From Symbiodinium natans (taxonomy: Eukaryota > Sar > Dinophyceae > Suessiales > Symbiodiniaceae), in contig CAJNDS010002169.1 in the NCBI GenBank assembly GCA_905221605.1, forward strand, positions 477,967-541,966: a DNA stretch of 64,000 nt, in the 5' to 3' direction. How positions within the stretch are numbered: the first letter of the stretch is position 1; each line of letters opens with the position of its first letter. Below, piece after piece: positions 11,501-22,236 of the stretch. The position numbers were made by a program, and so were the translations under genes. The notes beneath the pieces are model-generated. The model was not told the DNA's origin. It saw only the letters and a list, made by a program, of their open reading frames with translations, and searched no databases.

Positions 11501-14141
11501 TTTCTCGAGGTTGAGACCCACGGCCTCCTGAGTGCTAGATGAGATGCAGAGGGCACGAGGCAGCGCATGCAGCAAACCCTATAAAGCCCTAAACCTTGGG
11601 ATGTTCCCCCTTGTACTAACAGTCCTTAATCGGGATTCTAATACCACCTATTTGGATCCCTACTAAGGACTGTTAGTATAAGGGGGAACATCCCCACCCT
11701 AAACCTCTTGAAGCCGCCAGAAGAGTTTCGACTGCCGGCCTTCATGGCAAACTCGAACTTGCCAAAGGCGCGGGAGATCAGGAGGATGGCCTTGCAGTGG
11801 AGGGTTTAGGGTTGGGTTTAGGGTTTTAGAGTTATGGGCGAAAGGAATTTGGGTTGAGGGCTTCGAATCAATGCTGAACCCCAAGCCCCTAAAATGCAAA
11901 ACACCCCCCAGAGCCCCAATTACAGCCTCAAAAAATCTCGGGGGTTTTGGGTGGGTTTAGGGTGGGGTGCTCCGCCTTATACCAGCAGTCCTTCATATGG
12001 ATATGGATTTCTAGTGGGCCCTAAACCCTAAACCCTAAACCAAAAAACCCTAAACCAAAAAACCCTCAACCCTAAACCGGGGAACATCCCAAGGTGTCGG
12101 GTGCACCTCGGCTTCTCCGCCCAGGAAGCTGTAGCCGCCGACTCGCGAGTTGGTGGCAGGAGGCGGCCAGGTGACCTCAGCAGACTTTGAATCATTTTAT
12201 GGGGTTTAGGGTTTAGGGTTTAGGGTTTAGGGTTTAGGGTTTAGGGTTTAGGGTTTAGGGTTTAGGGTTTAGGGTTTAGGGTTTAGGGTTTAGGGTTTAG
12301 GGTTTGCTGTGATAGGGCGTAGATGCTGTGAAGGTTAGGTTTCGGAACAAGATCAAAAGCTTCGTGAGGTGCGAGGGTCATCTGACACGCTTCTCCCACC
12401 CCACGCCGTCCAAGGCGAAAGCCACCCAAACCTATTCCTTTTAGGGTTTAGGGAGGCGGGCAGGGGGGCCGGGCCAGGGGCTTAAGCGCCGCCCCCCAGC
12501 CTTGGCCCTGAGTTTAAGGTGTAGGGTTTAGGGTTTAGGGTTTAGGGTTCAGGGTTTAGGGTTTAGGGTTTAGGGTTTGCGGCTTAGGGTTTACGATTTA
12601 GGGTGCAGGAGAGGGGGGCGGGGAAGGGGCACGTAAAGGGTGCCCCTCAACCCCACAAAGCCTCCAAAGCCCAGAAAGCCCTTTCTAAACCCTCAAAACC
12701 CTCTAAACTCCAAACCCTAAACCCTAAACCTCAAAACCCGAAACCTCAAAACCCTAAACCTCAAAAAACCCTAAACCTGAAAACCCTAAACCTCCAAACC
12801 CTAAACCCTAAGCCTCAAAACCCGAAGCCTCTAAGCCGTCCGGGGTCTGGGTCTTCTACTAATTGCTAAAGAACCCCCCCCCCCCCCCCCCTAAACCCTC
12901 AAACCATACACCCTAAACCCTAAACCCTAAACCCTAAACCCTAACCCTAAACCCTAAACCCTAAACCCTAAACCCTAAACCCTAAACCCTAAACCCTAAA
13001 CCCTAAACCCTAAACCCTAAACCCTAAACCCTAAACCCTAAACCCTAAACCCTACCCTTAGTCTTCTGGGAGCTTCCGGTGGGCTCAGGCCTCGAGGTCG
13101 AAGAGTATCACACCCGCGGAGATGCCATCCTCTTCTCTTCAGGGTTTAGGGTTTAGGGTTTAGGGTTTAGGGTTTAGGGTTTAGGGTTTAGGGTTTAGGG
13201 TTTAGGGTTTAGGGTTCAGGGGTTCAGGGGTTCAGGGGTTCAGGGGTTCAGGGGTTTAGGGGTTTAGGGGTTTAGGGGTTTAGGGGTTTAGGGGTTTAGG
13301 GGTTTAGGGTTTAGGTTTTAGGGTTTAGGGTTTACCCTTCTCTGCAGGGTTTAGGTTTCCTATTGCGGGGGGCCCTCAACAGTCAACTGACACCCTAAAA
13401 GTATGCATTTTGACGGCACGCGAGCACTCCAGCGAGATAATGCTGGGGGGATATGGGAGCTGGGACAGAATAGGAACTGCAGGGATACCCTGCAGGGGTA
13501 CCCTCCAGAAATACCCTGCAATACTCTCAGGGTTGGGTAGGAGGAGCACAGGAAAGCCCCCGAGGAGTAACATCAGAATGTGGGAGCCGAGAATAGAATC
13601 TAAACAAACCCCACACAGGAGGCTGCTATGTCACGGGGGACCATCCTAGGTCAGCTGTGGGGGCCGAAAATAGGTCCCCGACCTCTTCAAGTTGGCAGGC
13701 CATTTGGTGGGCGATCACGCAGCCATGGGAATAACCTGGCGGAACCCCTGCCGATCCGTGGCGTTTCTGAGGATTTGTCACAATGGTTAGGATTCCTTTT
13801 AAGGTTACCACTATGAGGCATCCCCTAATATTTAGGGTACCCAAAAGGGACCATCATTGTGAGAAATGACCATGTGGCCATGTAGTCTGCTAGTAGCACG
13901 GTGCTGTTGCAAGATTGCTGGCAACAAACACCAAGCCCCTCCGAGCGCATTCCTCAGGGCAAACAGGACCGTGGCACCCGCGACGACGATGGGATTCTCT
14001 TCCTCAGCAGCGTGGTGCCCAGCCAGCGTTCGCAAAAAACAAATCTCCGTGAAAGCGCACTTGACCTCTGAAACCCTGCCCCACACCAACGGCAGGGGCC
14101 GCTACAGAGACGCCGCCGTTCTGTCGCGCATCCTCCAAGAC
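8557..14141 (-). CDS. Copy B of the tandem multi-exon gene, 3' thirteen exons
   Basis: Minus-strand exons 5' to 3': ~14088-14141, ~13940-14002, ~13671-13748, 12107-12175, 11740-11790, 11474-11527, 11080-11152, 10844-10884, ~10605-10679, ~9948-10017, 9548-9652, 8636-8685, 8557-8606. Order and most exon lengths equal copy A (69, 51, 54, 73, 50 nt). The last three exons join in phase and end at a TAA (8557-8559) after PDRLVP. Peptides: VLEDARQNGGVS, ENPIVVAGATVLFALRNAL, GYSHGCVIAHQMACQLEE, VTWPPPATNSRVGGYSFLGG. No copy of the five 5' exons is seen just upstream (14.2-16 kb); matching ones lie at 25.7-30.8 kb. Either the gene is split by a large insertion or rearrangement, or this is a truncated copy. 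Protein family unknown. Confidence 0.7.
11596..11695. mobile_element. Foldback element, family 1 (copy 1)
   Basis: A 100-bp near-perfect inverted repeat. It starts TTGGGATGTTCCCCCTTGTA and mirrors itself at the other end (AGTATAAGGGGGAACATCCC). It lies in an intron of tandem copy B; the equivalent intron of copy A has none, so it inserted (or was lost) after duplication. No coding capacity; non-autonomous, MITE-like. Confidence 0.8.
11973..12092. mobile_element. Foldback element, family 1 (degenerate, interrupted)
   Basis: A diverged left arm (GGTGCTCCGCCTTATACCAG, then CAGTCCTT) and a right end (GGGGAACATCCCAAGG), with CCCTAAA repeats lying between them. The telomere-like repeats appear to sit inside an older foldback element. 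Confidence 0.5.
12201..12304 (+). repeat. Interstitial TTTAGGG array
   Basis: About 15 near-perfect heptamers, in an intron of tandem copy B; more degenerate blocks follow to ~12600. Confidence 0.95.
12913..13061 (-). repeat. Interstitial CCCTAAA array
   Basis: About 21 heptamers in reverse orientation to the 12.2-kb array, only 80 bp from a forward array at 13.14 kb, so opposite orientations alternate within one intron. Confidence 0.95.
13139..13335 (+). repeat. TTTAGGG array grading into 8-mer variants
   Basis: Perfect heptamers, then a run of TTCAGGGG, then a run of TTTAGGGG, then heptamers again. Each variant is locally homogenised. Confidence 0.95.
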
Positions 14142-15416
14142 CTGCCATAGGCCGCTGAGACCCCATGGTTCAAGCGAGTTGGGGCTCCTGCTCCGGCTTT
14201 CAACTGTTGCGTGCTGCTTTTTGTCCTTCACCGCACTGTAGCCAGGATGCCCACCGAAATCTGCTACGGCTGTTGGGTAGGCTCAACGCAACTGCCCTAG
14301 TTACAGCCCTACTTTAAAAGTACCAAAGGACTAGTGAACCTCCAAGTAGGCATCCGGACTGCCAGCTCGTTCTTGCGGGCACAGGCCCAGCAGAACTCAG
14401 AAACGTAGCAAGTCGCGGTGGCGAGCATCTGGATCTAAGATGGAGCCAGGAGCTAGACCCGGGCAGCCTCACAAACAGGGCATCGCACTTCTGGATCTAC
14501 ACAGACCGCTAGCAAGGCTGTTCCGAAACAACTCAGGAAGATGAAGCTGTGTGGCGGAGTACCCTGCACCCGAAATCTACCTCAAAACGCCAAGCAAGAT
14601 CCATGTGAACCTCTAAACCCCTAAGCCCCTAAAATAAACCCTAAACCCCGTGAAGAACCCTTCAACCCTGAACCGGTACATCCCACGCAAATCAACCCGA
14701 AACCCTATGTTGAACCCTAAACCCTGAAACCCTGGAACCCTGAAACAATAACCCCCCTACAACCCATAAGCCCCGAAACCCGAAACCCTAAACCCTAAAC
14801 CCTAAACCCTAAACCCCAAACCCTAAACCCTAAACCCTAAACCCTTACCCCCTAAAACCCCCCAAGACTCCTAAGAAGGTGCCTTCCTGGACAGCCCGGC
14901 CATGAAATGGATGAACCTGGCTGTGCCCCGGGGGCTCCCCTAACCCTAAACCCTAAACCCTAAACCCTAAACCCTAATTAAAACCTCTTGTTGCCGGTTG
15001 CAGGCCTTCCTTTGGTCGAGGGTTGAAAGGGGTTTAAAGGGGTTTAAACGGGGTTCAAACGGGGGTTCAAAAGGGGTTTTAAGGGTATTTAAAGGAGGTT
15101 GCGAAGGGGTTTAGAAGGGGCTTAAAAGAGAGTTTTTGACCGGGTTTAAGAGGGGTTTAAAAGGCGTTTAAAGGGCGTTAAGGATAAGGGCTTAATTAGA
15201 GTTCGGGGTTTAGGGTTTAGGGCTTAGGGTTTAGCACGGTTGTCACTCTTAAATCCAAGACAGCTCGATGATGTGACTACTCCTGGCCCTCCAAAACGAT
15301 CAGCAATCTGCAGTTTCAGCGTGGACCGCGCGACATCTCTGGAATACTCGAAGCTTCCCCAACGGTGGAAACCTCAAACCCGAAACCCCAAAACCCCCAA
15401 ACCCTGAAACCCTTGA

Positions 15417-15506
15417 AAACCTTGAACCCTGAAACCCTGAAACCCTGAAACCCTGAAACCCTGAAACCCTGAAACCCTGAAACCCTGAAACCCTGAAACC
15501 CTGAAA
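15417..15506. repeat. CCCTGAAA array
   Basis: About eleven octamers of a telomere-like variant. Confidence 0.9.
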
Positions 15507-15779
15507 CCCCAAACCCCTAAACTCACGGGTCTGGCAGATTAAACCACTTAAATGCCAACCGCTACTTCTGAGGGCGGCGCGGAACAAGACTACCACTTCG
15601 TATGAGGGTGTCACAAGACTAAAAGACACTGGCAAAGACGACAGTTGCCCTCGGGAGAAGAAGCTCACCCACAGTGCCCTGTCCCAAACTCTTGGGTAGC
15701 ATCGCGAGAAACCAGAATGGCAGCACTGTGCTGCACACGGCCGTATAGCTAAGAGCGAAGGCCGCAAACCCCTAAACCC

Positions 15780-16060
15780 CAAACCCTTAAACCCTAAACC
15801 CTTCAACCCTTAAGCCCTAAACCCTAAACCCTTCAACCCTTCAACCCTTAAGCCCTAAACCCTAAACCTTCAACCCTTAAGCCCTAAACCCTAAACCCTG
15901 CAACCCTTCAACCCTTAAGCCCGAAGCCCTAAGCCCTAAACCCTTCAACCCTTCAACCCTTAAGCCCTAAACCCTAAACCCTGCAACCCTTAAGCCCTAA
16001 AGCCTAAACCCTGCAACCCTTCAACCCTTAAGCCCGAAGCCCTAAGCCCTAAGCCCACAA
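15780..16060. repeat. Composite telomere-like higher-order array
   Basis: CCTTCAACCCTTAAGCC and CCTAAACCC blocks recur as a longer unit about 40-60 bp long, so several variant heptamers are amplified together. Confidence 0.85.
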
Positions 16061-16071
16061 ACCCTAAAGGC

Positions 16072-17293
16072 CTGCTGGCAGCGAGGACGCTAGCGGCCGC
16101 CAGAAGACAGCGGCCCAGGCTGCAGTCGGCCCTGTGGAGGGTTTAGGGTTTAGGGTTTAGGGTTTAGGGTTTAGGGTTTAGGGTTTAGGGTTTAGGGTTT
16201 AGGGTTTAGGGTTTAGGGTTCAGGGTTCAGGGTGTTCATTGTTTAGGGAGTTTAGGGTCTAGGGCTTTAGGGTTGAGGGTTTAGGGTTTAGGGTTTAGGG
16301 CTTGAAGGTTTAGGGTTTAGGGCTTAAGGGCTTGCGGCGGGGCTTTGGAAAATCTAAGGGGTTTGGAGGCTTTAGGGTTTAAGGCTTCTGGGGGGGGGGG
16401 GGTTTTGCATATCCCACGATGGCAGAAGGCCATCTGCGCTTGGTTTCGAGTTCAGGTTTTTGATTCTTTTGATTTGGGGTTTGAGGCCTAGGGTTGGGCT
16501 TAGAATGTGGGTCCAAGTCTGTTTCCTTTCTTTGCGCTTTTTTGAGGGCATTGCGGCTGAAGATGGCTTAATCCGTCTGCCTAGTCCTTGTCGAATGAAG
16601 AGGAAGGCAGGGGAAGGGGGGAAGGTCTGCACAAATCGTAGACAAACTAGCATCGACTGTAGTCAGTTTTGGCCCTTTTTGATCAACCTCAACTCCTAAA
16701 GCAAATCATCGTCAATGCCATGCAACCCACCTTGCCCGAACTCCCCCGCTGAAACCAACGCCAAGTCCGCTCCCCTGCGCCCACCTGTGCGAGTCACTGC
16801 GTTGGAGCGATGCCAGGAAGATGTTGATGACCTGGGCTGCAGATGGCCCAGGCTCCCACATCAGCATGGATAGGCTGGTTGAGCTACCTAGGAGCTGCAC
16901 TCGGTACGAAGAAAGGGGAGAGGGCGGCCTTCCTGCCTTCTGAGGCTGGTACTAGGGAGGTTAGGGCGGTAAGGGTGGTAAGGGTCTAGGGAGTGGGCTT
17001 TACTGAGGCCAGTTCCACGAGGTAGTACAGCAGGTTCTGGCCGATGTGCGCCAGCTCCGAGTCCATCCACCACACCACGGCGTTGAAGTGTCTCAGGGTC
17101 ACCTCTGCTCTTTACGCTAAGTCTAAACCCTAAACCCTACACCCTACACCCTACACCCTACACCCTAAAACCGAATCGGAAACATGGGGCTCGGAGGTGA
17201 AGAGAGAGCTGAGACTCGGTTTCTGTCACGTCCGAGCCACCAAGAGGCCGCAAAGAACCATGCAGGCAGCCAGCGGCCTCACAGAGCACTTCC
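16072..17293 (-). CDS. Unidentified gene, four phased exons
   Basis: Minus-strand exons 5' to 3': 17209-17293 (EVLCEAAGCLHGSLRPLGGS...), 17004-17102 (VTLRHFNAVVWWMDSELAHI, then a segment ending LLYYLVELAS), 16785-16894 (SMLMWEPGPSAAQVINIFLA) and 16072-16131 (ADCSLGRCLLAAASVLAAS). Reading frame is kept across all three introns: 33 whole codons, then 36 codons plus AG, completed by the next exon's G. Donors are GT, GT and, after the last exon, GC. Acceptors are CAG or GAG. The segments are moderately hydrophobic and aromatic, but I recognise no family. The introns carry TTTAGGG-type blocks. It probably continues on both sides; the membrane-like exons at 17.8-21.8 kb may be its upstream part. 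Confidence 0.62.
16137..16225 (+). repeat. Interstitial TTTAGGG array
   Basis: About 12 heptamers directly adjoining the exon at 16072-16131 on its upstream (intron acceptor) side. Confidence 0.95.
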
Positions 17294-17321
17294 CTGAAAC
17301 TCAGATTTCAAAGCACCCAAG

Positions 17322-17440
17322 AGGGGTTTAGGGGTTTAGGGGTTTAGGGGTTTCGGGGTTTCGGGGTTTAGGGGTTTAGGGGTTTAGGGGTTTAGGGGTT
17401 TAGGGGTTTAGGGATGTAGGGGTGTAGGGGTTTAAGGGTT
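17322..17440 (+). repeat. TTTAGGGG array
   Basis: Octamer variant, about a dozen units with some TTTCGGGG, in an intron. Confidence 0.9.
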
Positions 17441-17755
17441 TGGAGAGCACACCCCAAGCGAACTCGGGTTTCAAAGCGCACCCAAGTAGCTTGCAGGTGG
17501 GTTTTGAGGTTTGGGGTTTAGGGGTTTATGGGTTTCTGGGTTTAGGGATTTAGGGCTTAGGGGTTTAGGGGTTTCGGGGTTTCGGGGCTAAGGGTTCAGG
17601 GGTTTAGGGGTTTAGGGGTTTCGGGGTTTAGGGGTTTAGGGGTGGCTCAGGAGAAGGCCACACCGAGGCCAGCAGCTGCAGAGGAAGCGGGAATCCTTGG
17701 GCCGTGCTGTCTGACGCTCTTTAAGGGCACGCCCCAACGAGACGATGCAACAAAG

Positions 17756-18302
17756 GGTTTAGGGTTTAGGGGCTAGGGTTTAGGGTTTAGGGTTTAGGGT
17801 TTAGGGTTTAGGGTTTAGGGAAGCTTTCGGCCCAAGTTGCCCAAGGTTGGATGGCCCGGGCCCACGGTGCCCAGCGTCCTTGAGGTGAAGTCATGAACAA
17901 GGACGACCTGCCACAGCGACAACGACCACCAAAAACTGCTCTTGGAGCTTGGATCTTACCAGGGATTTAGGGTTTAGGGTTTAGGGTTTAGGGTTTAGGG
18001 TTTAGGGTTTAGGGTTTAGGGTTTAGGCTTCACTCCCATGTGCCACGAGCACCTGCCCCAGAGGGGCGAAGAGGACGAAGGCAGCCCACCACGCAGCCGC
18101 AGTGAAGACAAGCCTCAGCCCCGCCAATGCAAAGAAGGGGATTCAGGTTTAGGGTTTAGGGTTTAGGGTTTAGGGTTTAGGGTTTAGGGTTTAGGGTTTA
18201 GGGTTTAGGGTTTAGGGTTTAGGGTTTAGGGTTTAGGGTTTAGGGTTTAGGGTTTAGGGTTTAGGGTTTAGGGTTTAGGGTTTACGGTTTAGGGTTTAGG
18301 GA
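17756..18302 (+). repeat. Three TTTAGGG arrays separated by exon-like islands
   Basis: Arrays at ~17756-17820, ~17963-18027 and ~18147-18302 (the longest, about 22 units) bracket unique islands that hold minus-strand exons. Confidence 0.9.
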
Positions 18303-21300
18303 GTGAGGAGCTGTCCTTGAAGGATATAGGGCCCGATTTTTGACTAGAGTCGCTTGCTGATTGGGCTCTCTTGGGTCACGCCCCCAAGCCTTGAACCTTA
18401 AACCCTAAAAACCCTTAGGCCCAACACCCTGAAGCTCAGAAGCCCTTCAGAAGCCCTGAACCCCAAGCCCTTCAGCCCTTGTCTTATGGTTGGGGCGTAA
18501 GTGCCCCGTACCCCCAAACCCTAAACCCTAAACCATAAACCCTAAACCCCCCACACCCTAAAGAGCTTCTCGCTTCCCGTTCCTTAAGCCCGCGGCCAGC
18601 CCTTGAAAACGTCCCAGGGCAGCCTCAGGACGTTTTGTCACAGGGCGCTAAGGGCTCAGGGTTGTGAGGCTCCAGGACTCTGCTAGGGGTTTCAAGGTGC
18701 CGACACAACCAAAGCCGAGTGGCAAGTGCGTGGAATCCGGGAGGGTGTGGAAGCCAAGAGGGCGCAGCTGCGAAAGAAGCCTGGCAAGCAACGGAGTTTC
18801 TAACACTTAACCCCTAAGCACTAAGTAAGACACAAACCCTCAACACTAGCCCTCAACCCTTAACACAGCGCCTGTCCCAGCAGGCCGCCCCAAGAATGCC
18901 CAGGTGGACGTGGAGAAGGTAGGGCCTGAGGTGGATGATTCAGGGGACCATTGACTCTGCTTGGTGGCAAAGGCTGAGCTGGCAGGCAGCACCATCACTG
19001 TCATGCCGGGCCAGTCCTGCAACAGTTTAGGGTTTAGGGTTGAGGGTTTAGGGTTAGGGTTTCAGTGTTGGGTGGGATGAATGGCAAGCCTGCAGCCCCG
19101 TAAATCCTACACTCTAAGCACCAGGTGTGACATGGCTCGTCGTGCTAAAAAGCTCGAGACCCAAGAAACGCCAAGCCTCGCTGAATGAGAGCGTCTTCAT
19201 GCAGAACATCAGAGCAAGCGGCGAAAGCCTCGAAGCTGGCTTTTGCAGTTCTGCTGATGCAGGCAAATACCGCCACTCCTCTGAACCCTTCACTGAGCAA
19301 CCGACGCAAGCGCAAGTGCAAGAACATCATGCCAAACACGGGCCTTGCGAGAGCTTGACAGATTCATCAGCGGCTCAGCTGATCCACCATGTACTGGCAC
19401 CTTGACGGTATGCAGGAGGCCAGCGACCGGCCGCCAGAACACGAAGACAATGGCAAAGTTCACACTGGTCGCCAAGAGTATCTCCACTCCTGGGCTACAC
19501 TCGAGAACCCTAAGCACTAAACCCTCTACAGTACATAATATTTGATGTACAATATATGCTGTATATATATATATATATATATATTTTTTTTATTTATACA
19601 CTACATGACTTAGAATATCTCATATATATATATATATATCATGATGTACAGCATTCAGTACATAATATATTACAGGTAATATAACATATAACATATAACA
19701 TATATATATATATATAATGTAGGGATTTCCTTTTGGATTATGTATTTATTTATGTATTATTGCATATCAAATATTATAAAACATGTACTAGGTATTATGG
19801 GTGTATATATGCGAATACTAAAATATACACACATATATATATATATATATGTGTATATACATATATATATATATATACGTGTATCCCCATCATTCCATTT
19901 TGGAAGGCAAGCCCCCCCCCCCCCCCCCCCCGTCCTTCCGGCGCGCCACTTGCAAACAGGAGCACCTGAAACTTTCAGGGAAGACCCAAACCTTGGGATG
20001 TTCCCCCTTATACTAAGAGTCCTTAATTTGGATTGTAGTACCCCCCGTATCATAACCCTACTAAGGTCTGTTACTATAAGGGTGAACATCCCAACCTAAA
20101 CCCAGAGAATTTTCTAACAGCATCCCAGAGCCCCCAGAACACTTCTAGAAAAGGCATCCCTTGTAGCAGCTTTCAGGAGTTTCTGGAGTGCAGGGTTTGG
20201 GGTTTATGAAGGTTTAGGGTTTCGGGTTTCGGGTTTAGGGTTTAGGGTTTAGGGTTTAGGGTTTAGGGTTTAGGGTTTAGGGTTTAGGGTTTAGGGTTTA
20301 GGGTTTAGGGTTTAGGGTTTCGGGAAACCCCCCAAACCTTGTCCAACTCCGGCCTCTTCCGCGGCCCGGGCTGTGGCATCCTTCTGGCCCAGCGACGTCG
20401 CGCTGAGGAAGTAGAAGGCGAAGTTGGAGATCCAGGCCTTGCTTGTTTAGGGTTTAGGGTTCAGGGTTAAGGGTTTAGGGTTTAGGGTTCAGGGTTCAGG
20501 GTTAAGGGTTTAGGGTTTAGGGTTTAGGGTTTAGGGTTTAGGGTTTAGGGTTTAGGGTTTAGGGTTTAGGGTTAAGGGTTTAGGGTTTGGGGCTTGGGGT
20601 TTGGGGTTTGGGGTCTGGGGTTTCGGGTTTAGGCTTGGACCTGTGGTACTGAGATCCCGGCTGAGACGAGGGGCAGCAGGAAGGCACTCATCCTAAAGCA
20701 TCCCGAGTCATCTTGCCCAAGGGTGTAGGATTTTCGGGTTTGGGGCTTAGTGGCTCTTCGTGGGAAATTTGAGGAAGTACATACCCTACATAGCGTCTGA
20801 AGGAGATACATACAAGGTACCTGAACTACGAGCCAGAAACCTCTACACATCGGCGGCTGAGCTCCTGGTTTAGGGTTGGGGGGCTTCGTGCGTTGAATAG
20901 TGCGCCGCGGCGCAGTTCCCCGGAATGGTATGTTGAAGGATCTGGCCAATCGCGCAGGAACTTCTCATAGCCTCGGGTCTCACTAGGCAAGATTGCAAGG
21001 TCACCTATCAAGCGGGCGTATTTCCCTCGGCAGGGTAGTGAGGGCATGGCATAGTTGTCAAACCGTGCAAGGCAGCCCGAAATCGGCTCCCATCGTTGCG
21101 ATCTCAGGCGCTTGAGAATCCACACGCCAGCATCATGGCAGGATAGCACAGGAAGGACGCCTTGCCCGCTTCAGATCTAGGAGTTGATCTCGGCAGTATT
21201 CAGTATGCCATGACCGCCATGTTTGTCGGTACCGGGTACTGTTCATGAAGAACTGCTCTCCAGACAAGCGACGACATTGCATACGGCGAGGCTCGCATGA

Positions 21301-21829
21301 TTGCCGACCCTGTCCACATTGCTCAGCGTGCGGACCACCTGCAAAGGAATGTCATCTCGCACACTGACATTACACGATACCCTTCCGGAATCTACTGTGT
21401 GTAGGGCCACTGAGACTACATGCTATCTATCCTTCCAGATCCTACTCGGTCTTACGAACTCTGTGCAGCGCTTCGTGTACAGAACCTACATAAAGCAGGT
21501 ACTGGAAGGGAATCAATGGGTAATCATGGGTAGTCATGGGTACTTAGAAGCAGGGTGGCTAGCAGAGCAACTTGATTTAAGGCACATCCCTAAACCGTCA
21601 ACCCTGCTTCTAACTACCCATGTTGGTAATTCTCTAAACTAGGGCTTTTTTTTACAGGCGCCGTACTATATGTAGTACCTAAAAACGGACCCTAAATTTA
21701 GAGCCCGAAGCCCTAAACCCTAAACCCTAATTTAGAGGACTACCCCATGGAACTCCAAGTAAAGGTTGCAGATTCTCGGCCCTCCGCCTGGGCCGCCGTG
21801 TACAGAATCACGAACATGCCGCGAAAGAC
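17822..21829 (-). CDS. Exons of an unidentified, probably multi-pass membrane protein
   Basis: Candidate minus-strand exons 5' to 3': 21788-21829 (VFRGMFVILYTAAQ), 20354-20437 (AWISNFAFYFLSATSLGQ, then KDATARAAEE), 19401-19489 (VEILLATSVNFAIVFVFWRP), 18053-18113 (LVFTAAAWWAAFVLFAPLGQ) and ~17822-17878. The first two join in frame (42 and 84 nt, whole codons; donors GC). Three of the peptides are long enough and hydrophobic enough to cross a membrane. The first two joined look loosely like the sixth membrane helix and coupling stretch of ABCB-type transporters, but no nucleotide-binding motif is visible, so this is only a thought. They may continue into the 16.0-17.3 kb exons as one gene. A further possible exon lies at ~17650-17755. 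Confidence 0.5.
18860..19025. other. Possible exon, strand unclear
   Basis: A unique segment between telomere-like blocks. On the minus strand it reads DWPGMTVMVLPASSAFATKQ and onward after a TTGCAG acceptor. On the plus strand a shorter frame reads GRPKNAQVDVEKVGPEVDDS before a stop. The minus reading is longer and agrees with neighbouring exons, but phase was not established. Confidence 0.3.
19993..20094. mobile_element. Foldback element, family 1 (copy 2)
   Basis: A 102-bp inverted repeat with the same arms as the 11.6-kb copy (TTGGGATGTTCCCCCTTATA ... GGGTGAACATCCCAA). Lies in an intron of the membrane-like gene, next to a TA-rich microsatellite and a C run. Confidence 0.8.
20215..20600 (+). 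repeat. Two TTTAGGG arrays around an exon
   Basis: ~20215-20325 and ~20445-20600, with TTCAGGG and TTAAGGG variants; the exon 20354-20437 lies between them. Confidence 0.92.
20880..21149 (-). CDS. Open segment of about 90 codons, unidentified
   Basis: An open minus-strand frame in non-repetitive sequence, with protein-like composition (GVWILKRLRSQRWEPISG, then IGDLAILPSETRGYEKFLRD). It lies between the membrane-like exons at 20.35-20.44 and 21.79-21.83 kb and could be an exon, a fragment of a mobile-element gene, or chance. No family recognised. Confidence 0.3.
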
Positions 21830-22077
21830 CTGGACTGCCTGCGGTTTCAAGGGTATTGGGGGTTCCAGGGTTTGGGGCTTTTTAGGGTTTTTAATCAGGG
21901 CTTAGGGGTTTGTTGGGTTTTTAGGCGTCTGCGGTTTTAGGGTTTGGGCGTTTACGCAGGGTTTGGGCTTCAGCTTCAAAGGCAAGCAGCCCGCGAAACA
22001 CCAAGAACTGCCCCATGGACGTCGATTGTCAAGCCCTCCGGCAGGAAGCAGAGCGGCTTCCTGGGCCCAGACGTATG

Positions 22078-22236
22078 CAAGGGATCCCCCTTGATACTAA
22101 GAGTCCTGAATAGGGATTCTAGTACCCCCATTAGAATCCCTATTCGGGACTGCTATAAAAGTCCTTAATAGGGACCATAGTAACCCCCTACTAAAATCCC
22201 TATGAAGAACTGTTAGCATAAGGGGGAACATCCCAA
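22078..22236. mobile_element. Foldback element, family 1 (copy 3, longer)
   Basis: About 159 bp with the family's right end (AAGGGGGAACATCCCAA) and a diverged left end. The inner GTCCTTAATAGGGA-type segment occurs more than once, suggesting a nested or internally duplicated copy. Confidence 0.65.

Larger units (their letters stand above)
14142..16071. other. Mostly repeats and unassigned sequence
   Basis: No exon is placed with confidence. 15.0-15.2 kb is degenerate GGGGTTTAAA sequence, 15.42-15.51 kb is a CCCTGAAA array, and 15.78-16.06 kb is a composite telomere-like array. A unique stretch at about 15.55-15.73 kb could hold a minus-strand exon (WFLAMLPKSLGQGTVGELLL in one frame), and 14.88-14.94 kb could be a minus-strand terminal exon (TARFIHFMAGLSRKAPS then stop). 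Neither is confirmed by splice phase. Confidence 0.4.

Noticed and set aside
12913-13061. A true chromosome end
   Set aside because: Arrays are short, internal, in both orientations and flanked by exons; no array runs to either edge of the window.
20354-21829. ABCB transporter call
   Set aside because: Loose resemblance of two exons to a helix-plus-linker region; no Walker A, signature or Walker B motif found nearby.
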